From Phellopilus nigrolimitatus (taxonomy: Eukaryota; Basidiomycota; Agaricomycetes; Hymenochaetales; Hymenochaetaceae): a stretch of DNA of 64,000 nucleotides. The stretch covers positions 49,552 to 113,551 of the forward strand of contig JAJOHG010000086.1 in NCBI GenBank assembly GCA_021029095.1. The letters are read 5' to 3'. The notes beneath the pieces are model-generated. The model was not told where the DNA came from, ran no database searches, and was given only the letters and a program-made list of their open reading frames with translations. Positions 1 to 9,027 of this stretch are shown in pieces (the stretch's first letter is position 1; every line of letters begins with the position of its first letter). The translations under genes were made by a program, and so were the position numbers.

Positions 1-257
1 TTGAGCAGCTTTGGCTCACATCAGCAAATTCCCTTTCCTGGGCTGCTCTTCTGCCTCTGGTGGGGTCCAAATAAAAGGCTCCGGAAAGCACTGTGATATT
101 TTTTGTAGAGCGACCAGATGCTTTTTTTTAGAAGGACAGTCCAGGGTGTGGTGAATCGATTGCTTTCAAAACGAATGCTTCGGGTATTGATGGCTTAAAC
201 CTCTCTGGGCCGATGCATGAAAATACATATATAAAAATCCAAGTATGTACAAGTTAA

Positions 258-500
258 ACCGAACGCGCGCAGTGTTTGATAATTGTTCCAACACGCTTCA
301 ACAAGGTGCGATACTGACGATTGTTCAATGGTCTTCCGCTCAGAAGCTAGCTTCCACCGTGGAAGCAACCATCATGCAAGCCAATGTGGCAAATGAGACC
401 GACAGTAGAGGGTCTACATAGTTCAGAATTCTGCACAGTTGAAGCTGACGTTCCTGAGGTTCCGAATGCGGCCAGTTCACTCGACGAATATCGGTCGTGG
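258..500 (-). pseudogene. Decayed GH47 mannosidase fragment upstream of FunK1 copy 1
   Basis: This stretch matches the intact GH47 gene around 12850-13170 (its exon 10, the adjoining intron and the start of exon 9). Shared blocks include the GTTCCA..CACGCTTCAAC run and a GCCAATGTGGC block. About 60 bases present in the intact gene are missing near 395-410, and scattered substitutions and small indels break the frame. No start, stop or splice set remains, so it is a relic. It ends shortly before the promoter block (from about 541) that copies 1 and 2 of the kinase share. Confidence 0.75.
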
Positions 501-660
501 CATACTCAGCGGCGCGTATCGTCACACTTTTGTCACAAGAGACCGGATGAGGTGTCGGAGTTTGCATGGACATTTGTCAGCTCAAGCGCGGCCAGCCACC
601 GACGCGAAACAGTCTAAAAATTTCTTCTGTCTCTCATCGGCCTCTTTCCATCTTTTCATC

Positions 661-3272
661 ATGACCACATTCGAATCTGTCTCGACTGATCACTCTACAG
701 CCCAGTCCGAGTCGGCTTACTTTTCATCCACCGCCAACGTAGATTCCCAGCTTGAAGCGAACCCATTCATAACGCACGATCTCGCAGGAAAACTCGAAGT
801 TAGTTTCGACAAATTCTTTGCAGCTTTCTCAGGTCAACCTTCAGAGCAGTCCCTTACTCCGGATACAGAGGTGTCTAAAATCGCCCAGAATGCCGAAATT
901 GGCCGGTTGCGTGATCTGTATTGCACTTGCGCGTACGGGCACGAAGGGACAAACACAGAGAAGCTGCGTTATGGCCCTTTTGTGGACCTTGCGAACGCAA
1001 TACTGAAGGCGTTGAACAATGGCGAGGATCCACCTATAGTTTTTGTGAGGAACGATCCTCATCATCTCATGGGCGAGGCAGGCATTCAACGCGTGCCCGA
1101 CGTGGTCGTGGTCAACAGTAAATTGGAGTCGGTTAAAGACGGAAAATGGAGAGAGTATTCAAACCAGAACTCAAAGACCTCATACAACACTCGGTGGACT
1201 TGGAATCAGATCCACTTCACGCTCGAGTTCAAATTATCCGTTCCTGTCATCGAACTGACGGGTGCTGATGTACAGTCCAACCCGCCTGAGACCTCGCAAC
1301 AGCAGCCTCCTATACTTTCCATCCATTCTTTTTCAAATGATGATTATGTTGCTTTAGACTCAACATTATCCCTTTCGGCCCCCGCAGAAAAGCGGTTTGT
1401 AGCACCTCACACCTCCCAGCCTGCTGGTTCTACGTCCGCCGGAGGACCTTCTAGCTTCGTCCGATCCCAAAGGAATGACAAAATTAGCATCGAAGTTTGT
1501 GCACATCAGTCCAATCAGCCACCAAAGGACAAGGGAACAAATTCACAAGACTGTACTACGTATTCTTCTGCTTCGGGAGTTAAGTCTACTTCGTTGTCCG
1601 CAGGCAACAAGCGGGCGTTATCGTCTGAAATGGGCTTTGAAGAGCAAAAACCAAAGAAGCTACGCGGCGAAACGGCTCTGGACTTTGAGCCCGTTGACAT
1701 TGAACTATGCGGCCCTGGCATTCGTATCATGGGATATCCATTGCCTGCGTCAGAGCATGCGTCAATCAAAAGCGAGCGCTCAGAATGCATTCCCGATGAC
1801 GTGCCTGACGATCTCTTGCGACAGACCACTCTGTATGCTATCGACCAACTTGCGTATTGTCCCAGCCTGCGTCACGTTTTCAACATGCAGGTGGTAGATG
1901 GACGCCTATGGATAGCCTATTACGACCGCTCTGGTGTCATCCTAACGGAGAAGTGCATTAGCTTTGTCGATGACTTGGACAGTTTCGTGCTTTTGTTGAA
2001 AGCTATGCTTAATATGAAGAAAGGTGATCGCGGTTTACTAGAACAGGTGCAACTCTCAAGAGGTATAGTACCTTCCCCCGAGGGTACTCCTGCAGACTCT
2101 TCTGCGAATCTGGAGTTGATTTGGAGCCTGGCTGTACCTGGACACACGATCGTACTTCGCAAATCTTTGGCTAGAGTCAGGTACTACGGATTATTAGGCA
2201 AGGCATCCGCAGTTGATTCATGTTTCATGATATGTAAGGAAGATTGCGTGGAGAAGGAACGTTGCGGCGGCAAGAAGAACAAACTTTACGCGATCAAAAG
2301 GAGCTGGCCTGCAAAGGCCTGGGAGTCCGAAGTGGACATTATAGAGAAAGGACGAAAGGCGCTGGAGGTACTCGACGCGGATGCAGGTTTTAGGGAAACG
2401 CATGCCATCAAGGGTAATCTTGTGGATCGTCTTCCAACAGTTCATTTCTCGGCAGATCTTGACGATCTGGAGGGCAGAGGTTTCAGGGCAAAACTCGGTG
2501 TTTTCCTGGGAGACCTCGAAAACCGTGTATGGCGTGTAATCGTGTTTGACATACTTGTCCCGATACATGATCTGGAAGATGTGGGTGAGTTTAAGCAATG
2601 CATTCAAGATATTTTTCAAGGTACGTCGTTTGCGACTCTTATTCATCATGTATACTCACTGTCGCTACAGCGCTTCACTTTCTATCGACCATTGCGAAGA
2701 TTATGCACTGCGATGTCAGCTCCGGCAATTGTATGTTTCGCCGTCTAGCTGACGGAAGTGTGGTTGGCGTACTGAATGATTGGGACCTGTCAAAATCGAG
2801 AGATTCGACGGGTCAATCCTCAAAAGGCCCGACAGGGACGCGACCGTTCATGGCTATAGACCTGCTTGTTCCCAACCCGCCGGCTCATCTCGAGCGGCAC
2901 GACTGGGAGTCCTTGATATATGTCATAATATGGATCGCTTGTCGATTCGAAAGCGGAGGTCACGAAACGAATCGGGAGGCTCTAAAGGGTTGGCTTGATC
3001 CGAGTCTCGAGGAGGTGAAAAAGGACAAACTTGTATTTCTATTTTTTCGTGGACTGCCTGATATCACCAACCATTACCAGTCACTTCGTAGTTGGATTCT
3101 TCAGCTGTTGGCGGTCTTTCGGACAGCGCATTACGCTGCACGCTACGGCCGTCACGAAAGACCTATGCCGGAAATGCTCGAGGTCGACAAGCATTCCGCA
3201 GAGCCCTTCGACGAGGAGACGTTGGGCGGACGTGTGACGTATGAAGCGTTGTGGGCGATTCTTAGCAAGTGA
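661..3272 (+). CDS. FunK1-type fungal protein kinase, copy 1
   Basis: Two exons (661-2620, 2671-3272) and one 50-bp GT..AG intron give an 853-residue protein. Seen: the C-terminal half has an ATP-lysine candidate in YAIKRSW (about residue 544), a catalytic-loop-like HCDVSSGN (D668, N673) coded just after the intron, a DWD in the DFG position (D690), and GTRPFMAIDLL as the activation-segment motif. These are hallmarks of the FunK1 family (Pkinase_fungal) of basidiomycetes. The canonical HRD arginine is Cys. The N-terminal 200 residues form a second domain with PD at 146-147 and E-F-K at 189-191; a low-complexity linker follows. The ATG at 661 matches the starts of copies 2 and 3. An in-frame ATG at 547 could add 38 residues. 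The 3' flank resembles those of copies 2 and 3. The family is predicted to phosphorylate proteins; the substrate is unknown. Confidence 0.85.
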
Positions 3273-3714
3273 TCATGATGGTCCATGCACGTACTCGTTT
3301 GTCGCAGAGGACATCATAACAGACAGACGGAAGGTCACAAAGACATCTAGGGCCTATAACGATGTCTGTGCCATGTAGTGTTTTCACCGACCTTCTTTAT
3401 CTATAAGATCATGTTCATTTACACTTTGTCGTTTGCCATATCTTTTGCATGGGTGCTTTTATGCCGACAAAATCTCTCGCGTGTCTGGATTGTCAACTTG
3501 AATTCACACCGTAGAAGTACAGAATTTACTTCTACTGCTAGCATTGACAAACAGTGATAAAGAAAAGTATTTAGACCGTGCACGATATATCCTTTCCCTC
3601 ATCGCGAAGCCAAGTCCGTCAAATACATAACTTACACGAAAACAGTCCGTATCGGGCGTCTTTCATTTTCTTTCATGGCCGAGCGTCCATTATTTACAAC
3701 CACGCAGCAATATT

Positions 3715-4268
3715 GTGGATGAGCGGGACGATCTGCTTCGGCAGAAACTGGTTCGAGCTGACGGCGGGGAAAGTGGGGTAGTCGTCAGGTTGAAATAAGT
3801 CGATGTCGGGAGCGTCAGTGGCTCGGTTCCGAAGGACGTGAACAGAGGACTGAAAGGCAACGGAGCGGCAAAAGACAAGAAAAGAGCGAAAGAGCTTACA
3901 GTTGTCGAGGCTATATGATTTAGTTGTCAAACGTGAGGAATCGAGGAACTTTGGTTCGAGGTGAATAAAAACACTTAGCCAGGGGAGAAAAACGAAGCAT
4001 GGTCAGATACTCCATCGGCTCCGCAAAGAAGAAGCTCTGTGTCGTCTACGAGCGATGTAGTCTTGTTCGTCACGTCGTTGATGCCCGCGAATGCGTTGTT
4101 CACCTTCAGGTGCTCAGACTTTTTAAGGAGCGCGCGCGCGAGTCTGTACCTCTCGTCGCCCGTGACACGCCATGCATGGAAGTTGCTCTCCATCCCGGGC
4201 GGCAGGATGTAGTCCGCGCCGTCGTTGAGTATGTAGAACTCGTGTTCGCTGTAGAGCTCTAGGTTGAA
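3715..4268 (-). pseudogene. GH47 mannosidase 3'-part relic between kinase copies 1 and 2
   Basis: It matches the last three exons of the intact GH47 gene (12042-12710). Recognisable pieces are the C-terminal IVPLIHNIAA, then upstream ESNFHAWRVTGDERYR and VNNAFAGINDVTNKT, which correspond to the GH47 block after the RPE motif. The conserved FNTEAHP segment is lost, and frames change several times. At about 4268 the match stops abruptly and the kinase-copy-2 promoter block begins. This is a clean rearrangement junction inside what was GH47 exon 11. Confidence 0.85.
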
Positions 4269-4399
4269 GGCGGATGAGGTGTCGGAGTTTGCATGGACAT
4301 TTGTCAGCTCACGCGCGGCCAGCCACCGACAGTCTAAAAAGAAGTTTGGTTTCTTCTGTCTCGCTTACTCTCATCAACACCTCTTTCCATCTTTTCATC

Positions 4400-5707
4400 A
4401 TGACCACATTCAAATTTGTCTCGACTGATCACTTTGCAGCCCGGTCCGATCCGGCTTGCTTTTCATCCACCGCCAACGTATATTCCCAGCTTGAAGCGAA
4501 TCCATTTATAAAGCACGATCTCGCAGGAAAACTCACAATCAGTTTCGACAAGTTCGTTGCAGCTTTCTCAGGGCAACCTTCAGAGCACTCCCTTATTCCG
4601 GATCCAGAGGTGTCTAGAATCGCTCAGGGCGCCGAAATTGTCCAGTTGAGCGATCTGTATTGCATTTGTGCGTATAGGTGCAGAGGGACTACTAGTGACG
4701 CAGAGAGGTTGCGTTATGGCCCTTTTGTGGACCTTGCAAACGCGATACTGAAATTACTGAGCAAAGGCGAGGAACCGCCTATATGTTTCACTGGGAACGA
4801 TCCGCATAATCTCATGGGCGTGGGTGGTAAGCAACACGCACTTGACGTGGTTGTGCTCAACAGCCTGTTTGAGTCGGTTAAAGACGGGAAATGGAAAGAG
4901 TACTCAAATCAGAACTCAAGGGCCTCGTACGACACTCGGTGGACTTGGATTCAGGTTCTCTTCACTCTCAAATTCAAGCTATCTAGGTTTGTCATCGAAT
5001 TGACGAGTGTTGGCATACAGTACAAACTGCCTGGGACCTCGCAACTGCAACTTCCCCCACTTCCCACACATTCCTCTTCAAACGATGATGATGTCGCTTT
5101 GGGTGCAACATCATCCCCTTCTACCCCCGCAGAAAATTGGCTTGCAGCATACCCCGACGTAAGTTTCAATAACTGTGTGTCTCGCCATCTAGCAGAGGGA
5201 AGCGTGGCTGGCGTACTGAATGGTTGGGACCTATCAAAATCCGGAGATTCGACGCGTCAATCTTCAAAAGACCGGACAGGGACGCGACCATTCATGGCTA
5301 TGGACCTACTTATCCCTAATCCACTGGCTCATCTCGAGCGGCACGACTGGGAGTCCATGATGTATGTCATAATCTGGATCGCTTGCCGGTTCGAACGTGG
5401 AGGTCACGAGACCAATCGGGAAGCACTGAAGGGTTGGCTCAGATCAGATCTGGAGGCAGTGAGGACTGAAAAGATCTCTCTCTTCTATGGTCTGCCTGTC
5501 ATAACCGGTCATTATGCGCCTCTTCGTAGCTGGATTTCCCAGCTGTTATCAATCTTCCGTAGAGGTAGTATTGCACGAGTAGAGCACGACATGGTCCCCT
5601 CGCTGGATCTAACTAATGTCGATATGTGTTCCTCCGAGCCGTTCGACGATGAGATATTAGGCGGACATGTGACGTATGAAGCGTTATGGGCGGTTCTCAG
5701 CAAATGA
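4400..5707 (+). CDS. FunK1-type kinase, copy 2, internally deleted (435 aa)
   Basis: A single open frame with no intron. Residues 1 to about 245 match the N-terminal domain and linker start of copies 1 and 3. The frame then jumps to the catalytic loop: residues 253-258 read DVSFNN, against DVSSGN in copy 1, followed by NGWDLSK and GTRPFMAMDLL. Roughly 420 residues are missing, including the whole kinase N-lobe with the ATP-binding lysine, and the intron position is lost with them. The HxD histidine is gone, while the catalytic Asp and Asn are retained. In the N-terminal motif PD has become LD and E-F-K has become K-F-K. It cannot be an active kinase as seen. It is either a decaying gene still in frame or a regulatory fragment. 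The start matches copy 1; an in-frame ATG lies at 4274. Confidence 0.75.
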   Translation: MTTFKFVSTDHFAARSDPACFSSTANVYSQLEANPFIKHDLAGKLTISFDKFVAAFSGQPSEHSLIPDPEVSRIAQGAEIVQLSDLYCICAYRCRGTTSDAERLRYGPFVDLANAILKLLSKGEEPPICFTGNDPHNLMGVGGKQHALDVVVLNSLFESVKDGKWKEYSNQNSRASYDTRWTWIQVLFTLKFKLSRFVIELTSVGIQYKLPGTSQLQLPPLPTHSSSNDDDVALGATSSPSTPAENWLAAYPDVSFNNCVSRHLAEGSVAGVLNGWDLSKSGDSTRQSSKDRTGTRPFMAMDLLIPNPLAHLERHDWESMMYVIIWIACRFERGGHETNREALKGWLRSDLEAVRTEKISLFYGLPVITGHYAPLRSWISQLLSIFRRGSIARVEHDMVPSLDLTNVDMCSSEPFDDEILGGHVTYEALWAVLSK

Positions 5708-6094
5708 TGGTTTACCTGTTTGTCATGGAGGTATCACAACGGATAGACGGAAAGTCACAAAGACGTCCGGGACCTGTAACGATGTGTATGTCATGTAATG
5801 TTCTCGCAAGCCTTTTATCTTGTGTCGCTATCGACTAGTTTAATTAGCTGGTTTATTATCTCCAACATGAGCGCGTTCGTGTCGACAAAGTTTTTCAAGT
5901 GACTGGATTGTCATCTTGGATATACAGAACCTGCTTCTATTGCTTGAGTCAATTGAGAGTCTAAAGAATTCAATATTCAAGACGTACGCGACACCCTTCT
6001 CTCATGAAGCCGAGCTCGTCAAATATATAGTTTACACTCAAGCAGCCCGTATCTGGCGTCTTTCCCTTCACTTCATGGCTCAGCGAGCATTGTC

Positions 6095-6470
6095 TACAAT
6101 TCGCAGCAATATTGTGGGTGAGCAGGACGATCTGCTTCGTCAGGAATGGGTTTGGTTTGATGGCGGGGAAGTGGGATTGGAGGTCGTCAGGTTGAAGGAC
6201 GTCGAAGTCGGGAGTGGATTGCTTCCGAAAGAGGGGGACAGGGCCCGAAAGGAACGTGTGCGCTTCCGCGCTTCGGTGTTATATACGACTGTAATACAAT
6301 TTCCACGTGAGCAGCGAAGCAAACGAAAGATAAAGAAAGAACGAGCTTCACCTTACTCCGCATAATCTGCGAGGGCTATGTCGCTCGCCTAAAGTGGATC
6401 TCTTCTCGAAAGCCGACCGTGCGCGGATGCGTAGAATATGACTGTGTTCGCGCTGTACAGCAAGTGGCCG
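6095..6470 (-). pseudogene. GH47 mannosidase relic downstream of kinase copy 2
   Basis: The first 240 bases match the last exon and intron of the intact GH47 gene, including the reverse complement of IVPLIHN-like sequence around 6110-6140. The match then continues in pieces (the CTCCGCATA block near 6355, and GTAGAA..GTGTTCG..CTGTA near 6430-6460) with large internal losses. It lies about 390 bp after the kinase stop codon, the same spacing as after copies 1 and 3. This shows that kinase and GH47 3' end were duplicated as one unit. Confidence 0.75.
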
Positions 6471-6947
6471 GTGTATATCCTGGGCGCTCCTCAGGCACCC
6501 ACTTTCTCAATAACAACTACGATAAGTCCGTAGTTGATTGCCGTCATCGGTGGCTGGTCGCATTAACATGGCAGCGCCAGGAAGGTTCGATTGAAGCGGT
6601 CACTATAAAATGCACATCTAACTCACTGGAAGATTGCGAGGTTGATTTGATATCCGGACGTTGTGTTGCTTAGCCTCCACTCTTGAGTCCAGGTCTTGTG
6701 ATCAAGGTTTAGCTTTGCATCACGGCATAATATTAAATAACAGGCGCGTCGTTGACGCGTTGCAATCACGTGCTCTACTTATTCGATGTGCGCAACCTGG
6801 TCTTTCGCGCTTTGTACAACTTGTAATGACCGAACCGATCTTGCAGTTATTGGAATGTGTTAAAATGGCACTGAAGCCAAATTCGTATGGGTATAAAGAC
6901 GAAGCACGCAGATTCGTACGTACTCTCCAACAAGTCCTATCAAATAC

Positions 6948-8362
6948 TTAGTATGCGAAGCGGTCAGCTGACGCTGCTTTGCTATCCGCGTTTTTTCTGA
7001 GAAAAACTTGACCTTCAGCATCTTCACGTTCTATCTCTTCTCGCCATTCAGTTTCAGAAACTTGCTCGACATCGTCTGAGCCGTCTGCAAATTCGGTCCC
7101 TTGGATAAGAGCATCTGTGATGAAGTTTTACTATACGACGAGGGTAAAATTACATACCTTGCTCGGCATTGACGAGAACCACCCAAAGTAGATTATCTGT
7201 GGTTTTCCACTCCTTCCTATCCGCAATCTCGAATTTTGTGTAAAGCTTGCGAGATGATTTCTCAGTCCTCCTCAGCGCGCAACGTTCGTATTTGTTCCGC
7301 CTGCGATCTCCCCACCGGTCCGAAGCTTGCTCTAGAATGGTTTGCGAAGAGCCCGGGCTACGAGTTGGCGGTGACGGTAATCTGGTCGATTTTCCCTCCT
7401 GAATGGCGAGCAGACGGCGGTTTCGATCAGCGCTTGCCGCGGCCCGGTTGACTTTCCAACTGTCCAAGCGCATGCCCAGACCGGAGGCCTTCTGCATAAG
7501 GCCTTCCAGAGGAGCAGGAGGAGGTACATCGAAGGACAACGGGAGAACATAGCCTTGTAGCACCGAAAGACGACGGGAAGTCATATCTCCGGGCGCGTTC
7601 GGGTCGATGGCTATGGCTGGAACAGGCGGCGCCAACCTGTTGTATACTTTCCGGATGACTGGCAGGTGCAGGGCGACCGTCTCTGCGACCCCACCGGCCG
7701 TCTTCGCGTGCTGCATAAATTTGCTCGACGTGGAGGCCATCGCGGGCGGTGGTGCGTCGAGGCCGACGAGCTGGCGTACGGCTGCAGTCTTGCAGATACG
7801 TGCGCGCAGACCACGGGGGGGGGGGGGGGGGGGGGCGAAGTATTCGATATTGGCCCGCCGCATGTAGCGATCGGTAAGCGTCTTCGATAATACTCTGATT
7901 CCGACCTGTGCGCCGAACTGCATACCCGCACCGGCAAGGGCGGCCCAGTAGTGGGATCTAAGTAAATAGGATGTAAGTGGTCGTATTAAGTCAAACTTTG
8001 ACTGTCAGATGATCACGCACACAAAGCCAATCATCAATCCCGCCGCGTCGACAATACGGAGTGGTGGACTCGCTGTCATTGCGATGTTTAAACCGTCGCT
8101 ACGAGAAGAAATGACTGTCAGGACAAATCGAAATACAGTTGTCTGTACAGAAAACAACAATTTAAAAAATGAGCGGCACTTACATGAAGCGTAGCCAATC
8201 GTCCATCTCAACTCCCGACGTATGCAGCTCTCGACTATACGCTCTTACAAACGTAGCGGTTCCAGAGCTCATCTGTGGAAGGCAGAGAGGCAAGCGAAGA
8301 GGCTCATGCGCAGCAACAGCTGAGTAAACTGGAGGGGACATCGTCGGAGGTGGATAAGACAT
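6948..8362 (-). CDS. Conserved fungal protein of unknown function
   Basis: Four exons can be read: 8362 to about 8190, an exon near 8110-8010 (IDGLNIAMTASPPLRIVD..GLMIGF), a long exon from about 7960 to 7156, and a last exon of about 170 bp ending at 6948. The protein has LPQMSSG..FVRAYS, then WLRFIDGLNIAMTASPP, then an Ala/Gly-rich stretch (HYWAALAGAGMQFG), ICKTAAVRQLVGLD, and LSVLQGYVLPLSFDVPPP. I recognise this order from uncharacterised fungal proteins and know no assigned function. A basic middle and an acidic C-terminus (EFADGSDDVEQ) are visible. The coding exon contains an uninterrupted run of 21 C (7815-7835, G on this strand) encoding prolines; family-like sequence continues in frame on both sides. 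It lies inside the FunK1/GH47 block and runs opposite to the kinases. Confidence 0.7.
7815..7835. repeat. 21-base homopolymer G/C tract inside a coding exon
   Basis: An uninterrupted run of 21 G on the plus strand. On the minus strand it codes for six consecutive prolines in the conserved protein of 6948-8362. Such runs slip during replication and are also hard to sequence. Confidence 0.9.
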
Positions 8363-9027
8363 TTTGAATGCTAGCTCTCTTGTGGTCAAGAGACGACCGA
8401 TATTTTGTTGGACTCTTCATTCCGATCTTCCTATATATATAGGTAGTAGGCACTCGATAAGCTGTGTCAGTCATTCTTGCGATCATATAGGTGAGGCAAG
8501 CAAGGCGCTGTATTCGACGCCGCCGCGCACAGTATCAGCGATCGCAGTTATAAGACTAAAATAGTACTTGCGGTGTACAGAGTTTCGCGCGGTCCGCGAG
8601 ATGTTCAAGCATGTCTCAGATTTGCCTCTCGGATAAAACGTAAACAATACGGGCCTGTTCGGCTCCAGGAGTTGCGCAGTCAGCAGTAGTTGTTTCCACA
8701 TTTACCAATTTCGGCAATTTTGCGACTCATAAAACAAACTTGAGAGCTCAATTTCCCTCCATTTTGCACGATAGAAGTTGGTAAATTCTCGGGTGATATA
8801 GGGCTGGGATGTCTCTGTTGTCTTTTTTTCTCCTCAAAGTAGTAGAATAGTGGTTTACATGGCTGTCTTGAAAGCAAGATTAAATAAAATGGCAAGTGCC
8901 GATCATTTGTCAGATTACGAAGTGTGCACACTTTTGGCAGGCGTTGCCTTCCCCTACCAATCTGAGGGCAAATATCATTCAGAGGCTGCGCTTCGTGTAG
9001 GACTTACTCTCTTTTCATCTTTTCATC
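8363..9027. promoter_or_regulatory. Divergent intergenic region: conserved protein (-) and kinase copy 3 (+)
   Basis: 665 bp without a credible gene between two divergent starts. A TATA-like CTATATATATAGG run lies at about 8431-8443, around 70-80 bp upstream of the minus-strand start. The last 30 bases before 9028 (CTTACTCT..CTTTTCATCATG) resemble the leaders of kinase copies 1 and 2. The rest does not match their promoter block, so copy 3 has a different upstream region. Confidence 0.5.

Noticed and set aside
5159..5192. GTAAGT..CTAG as a 34-bp intron in kinase copy 2
   Set aside because: Too short for a spliceosomal intron, and the frame is open and matches the paralogues straight through it.
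5916..6365. Plus-strand frame of 149 residues after kinase copy 2
   Set aside because: It is the antisense of the GH47 relic; the same antisense frame opens opposite the intact GH47 gene.
6661..6951. 96-residue plus-strand frame ending on the stop codon of the conserved minus-strand gene
   Set aside because: Somewhat protein-like at its end, but no homology, no partner exon and it overlaps a supported 3' end; left uncalled.
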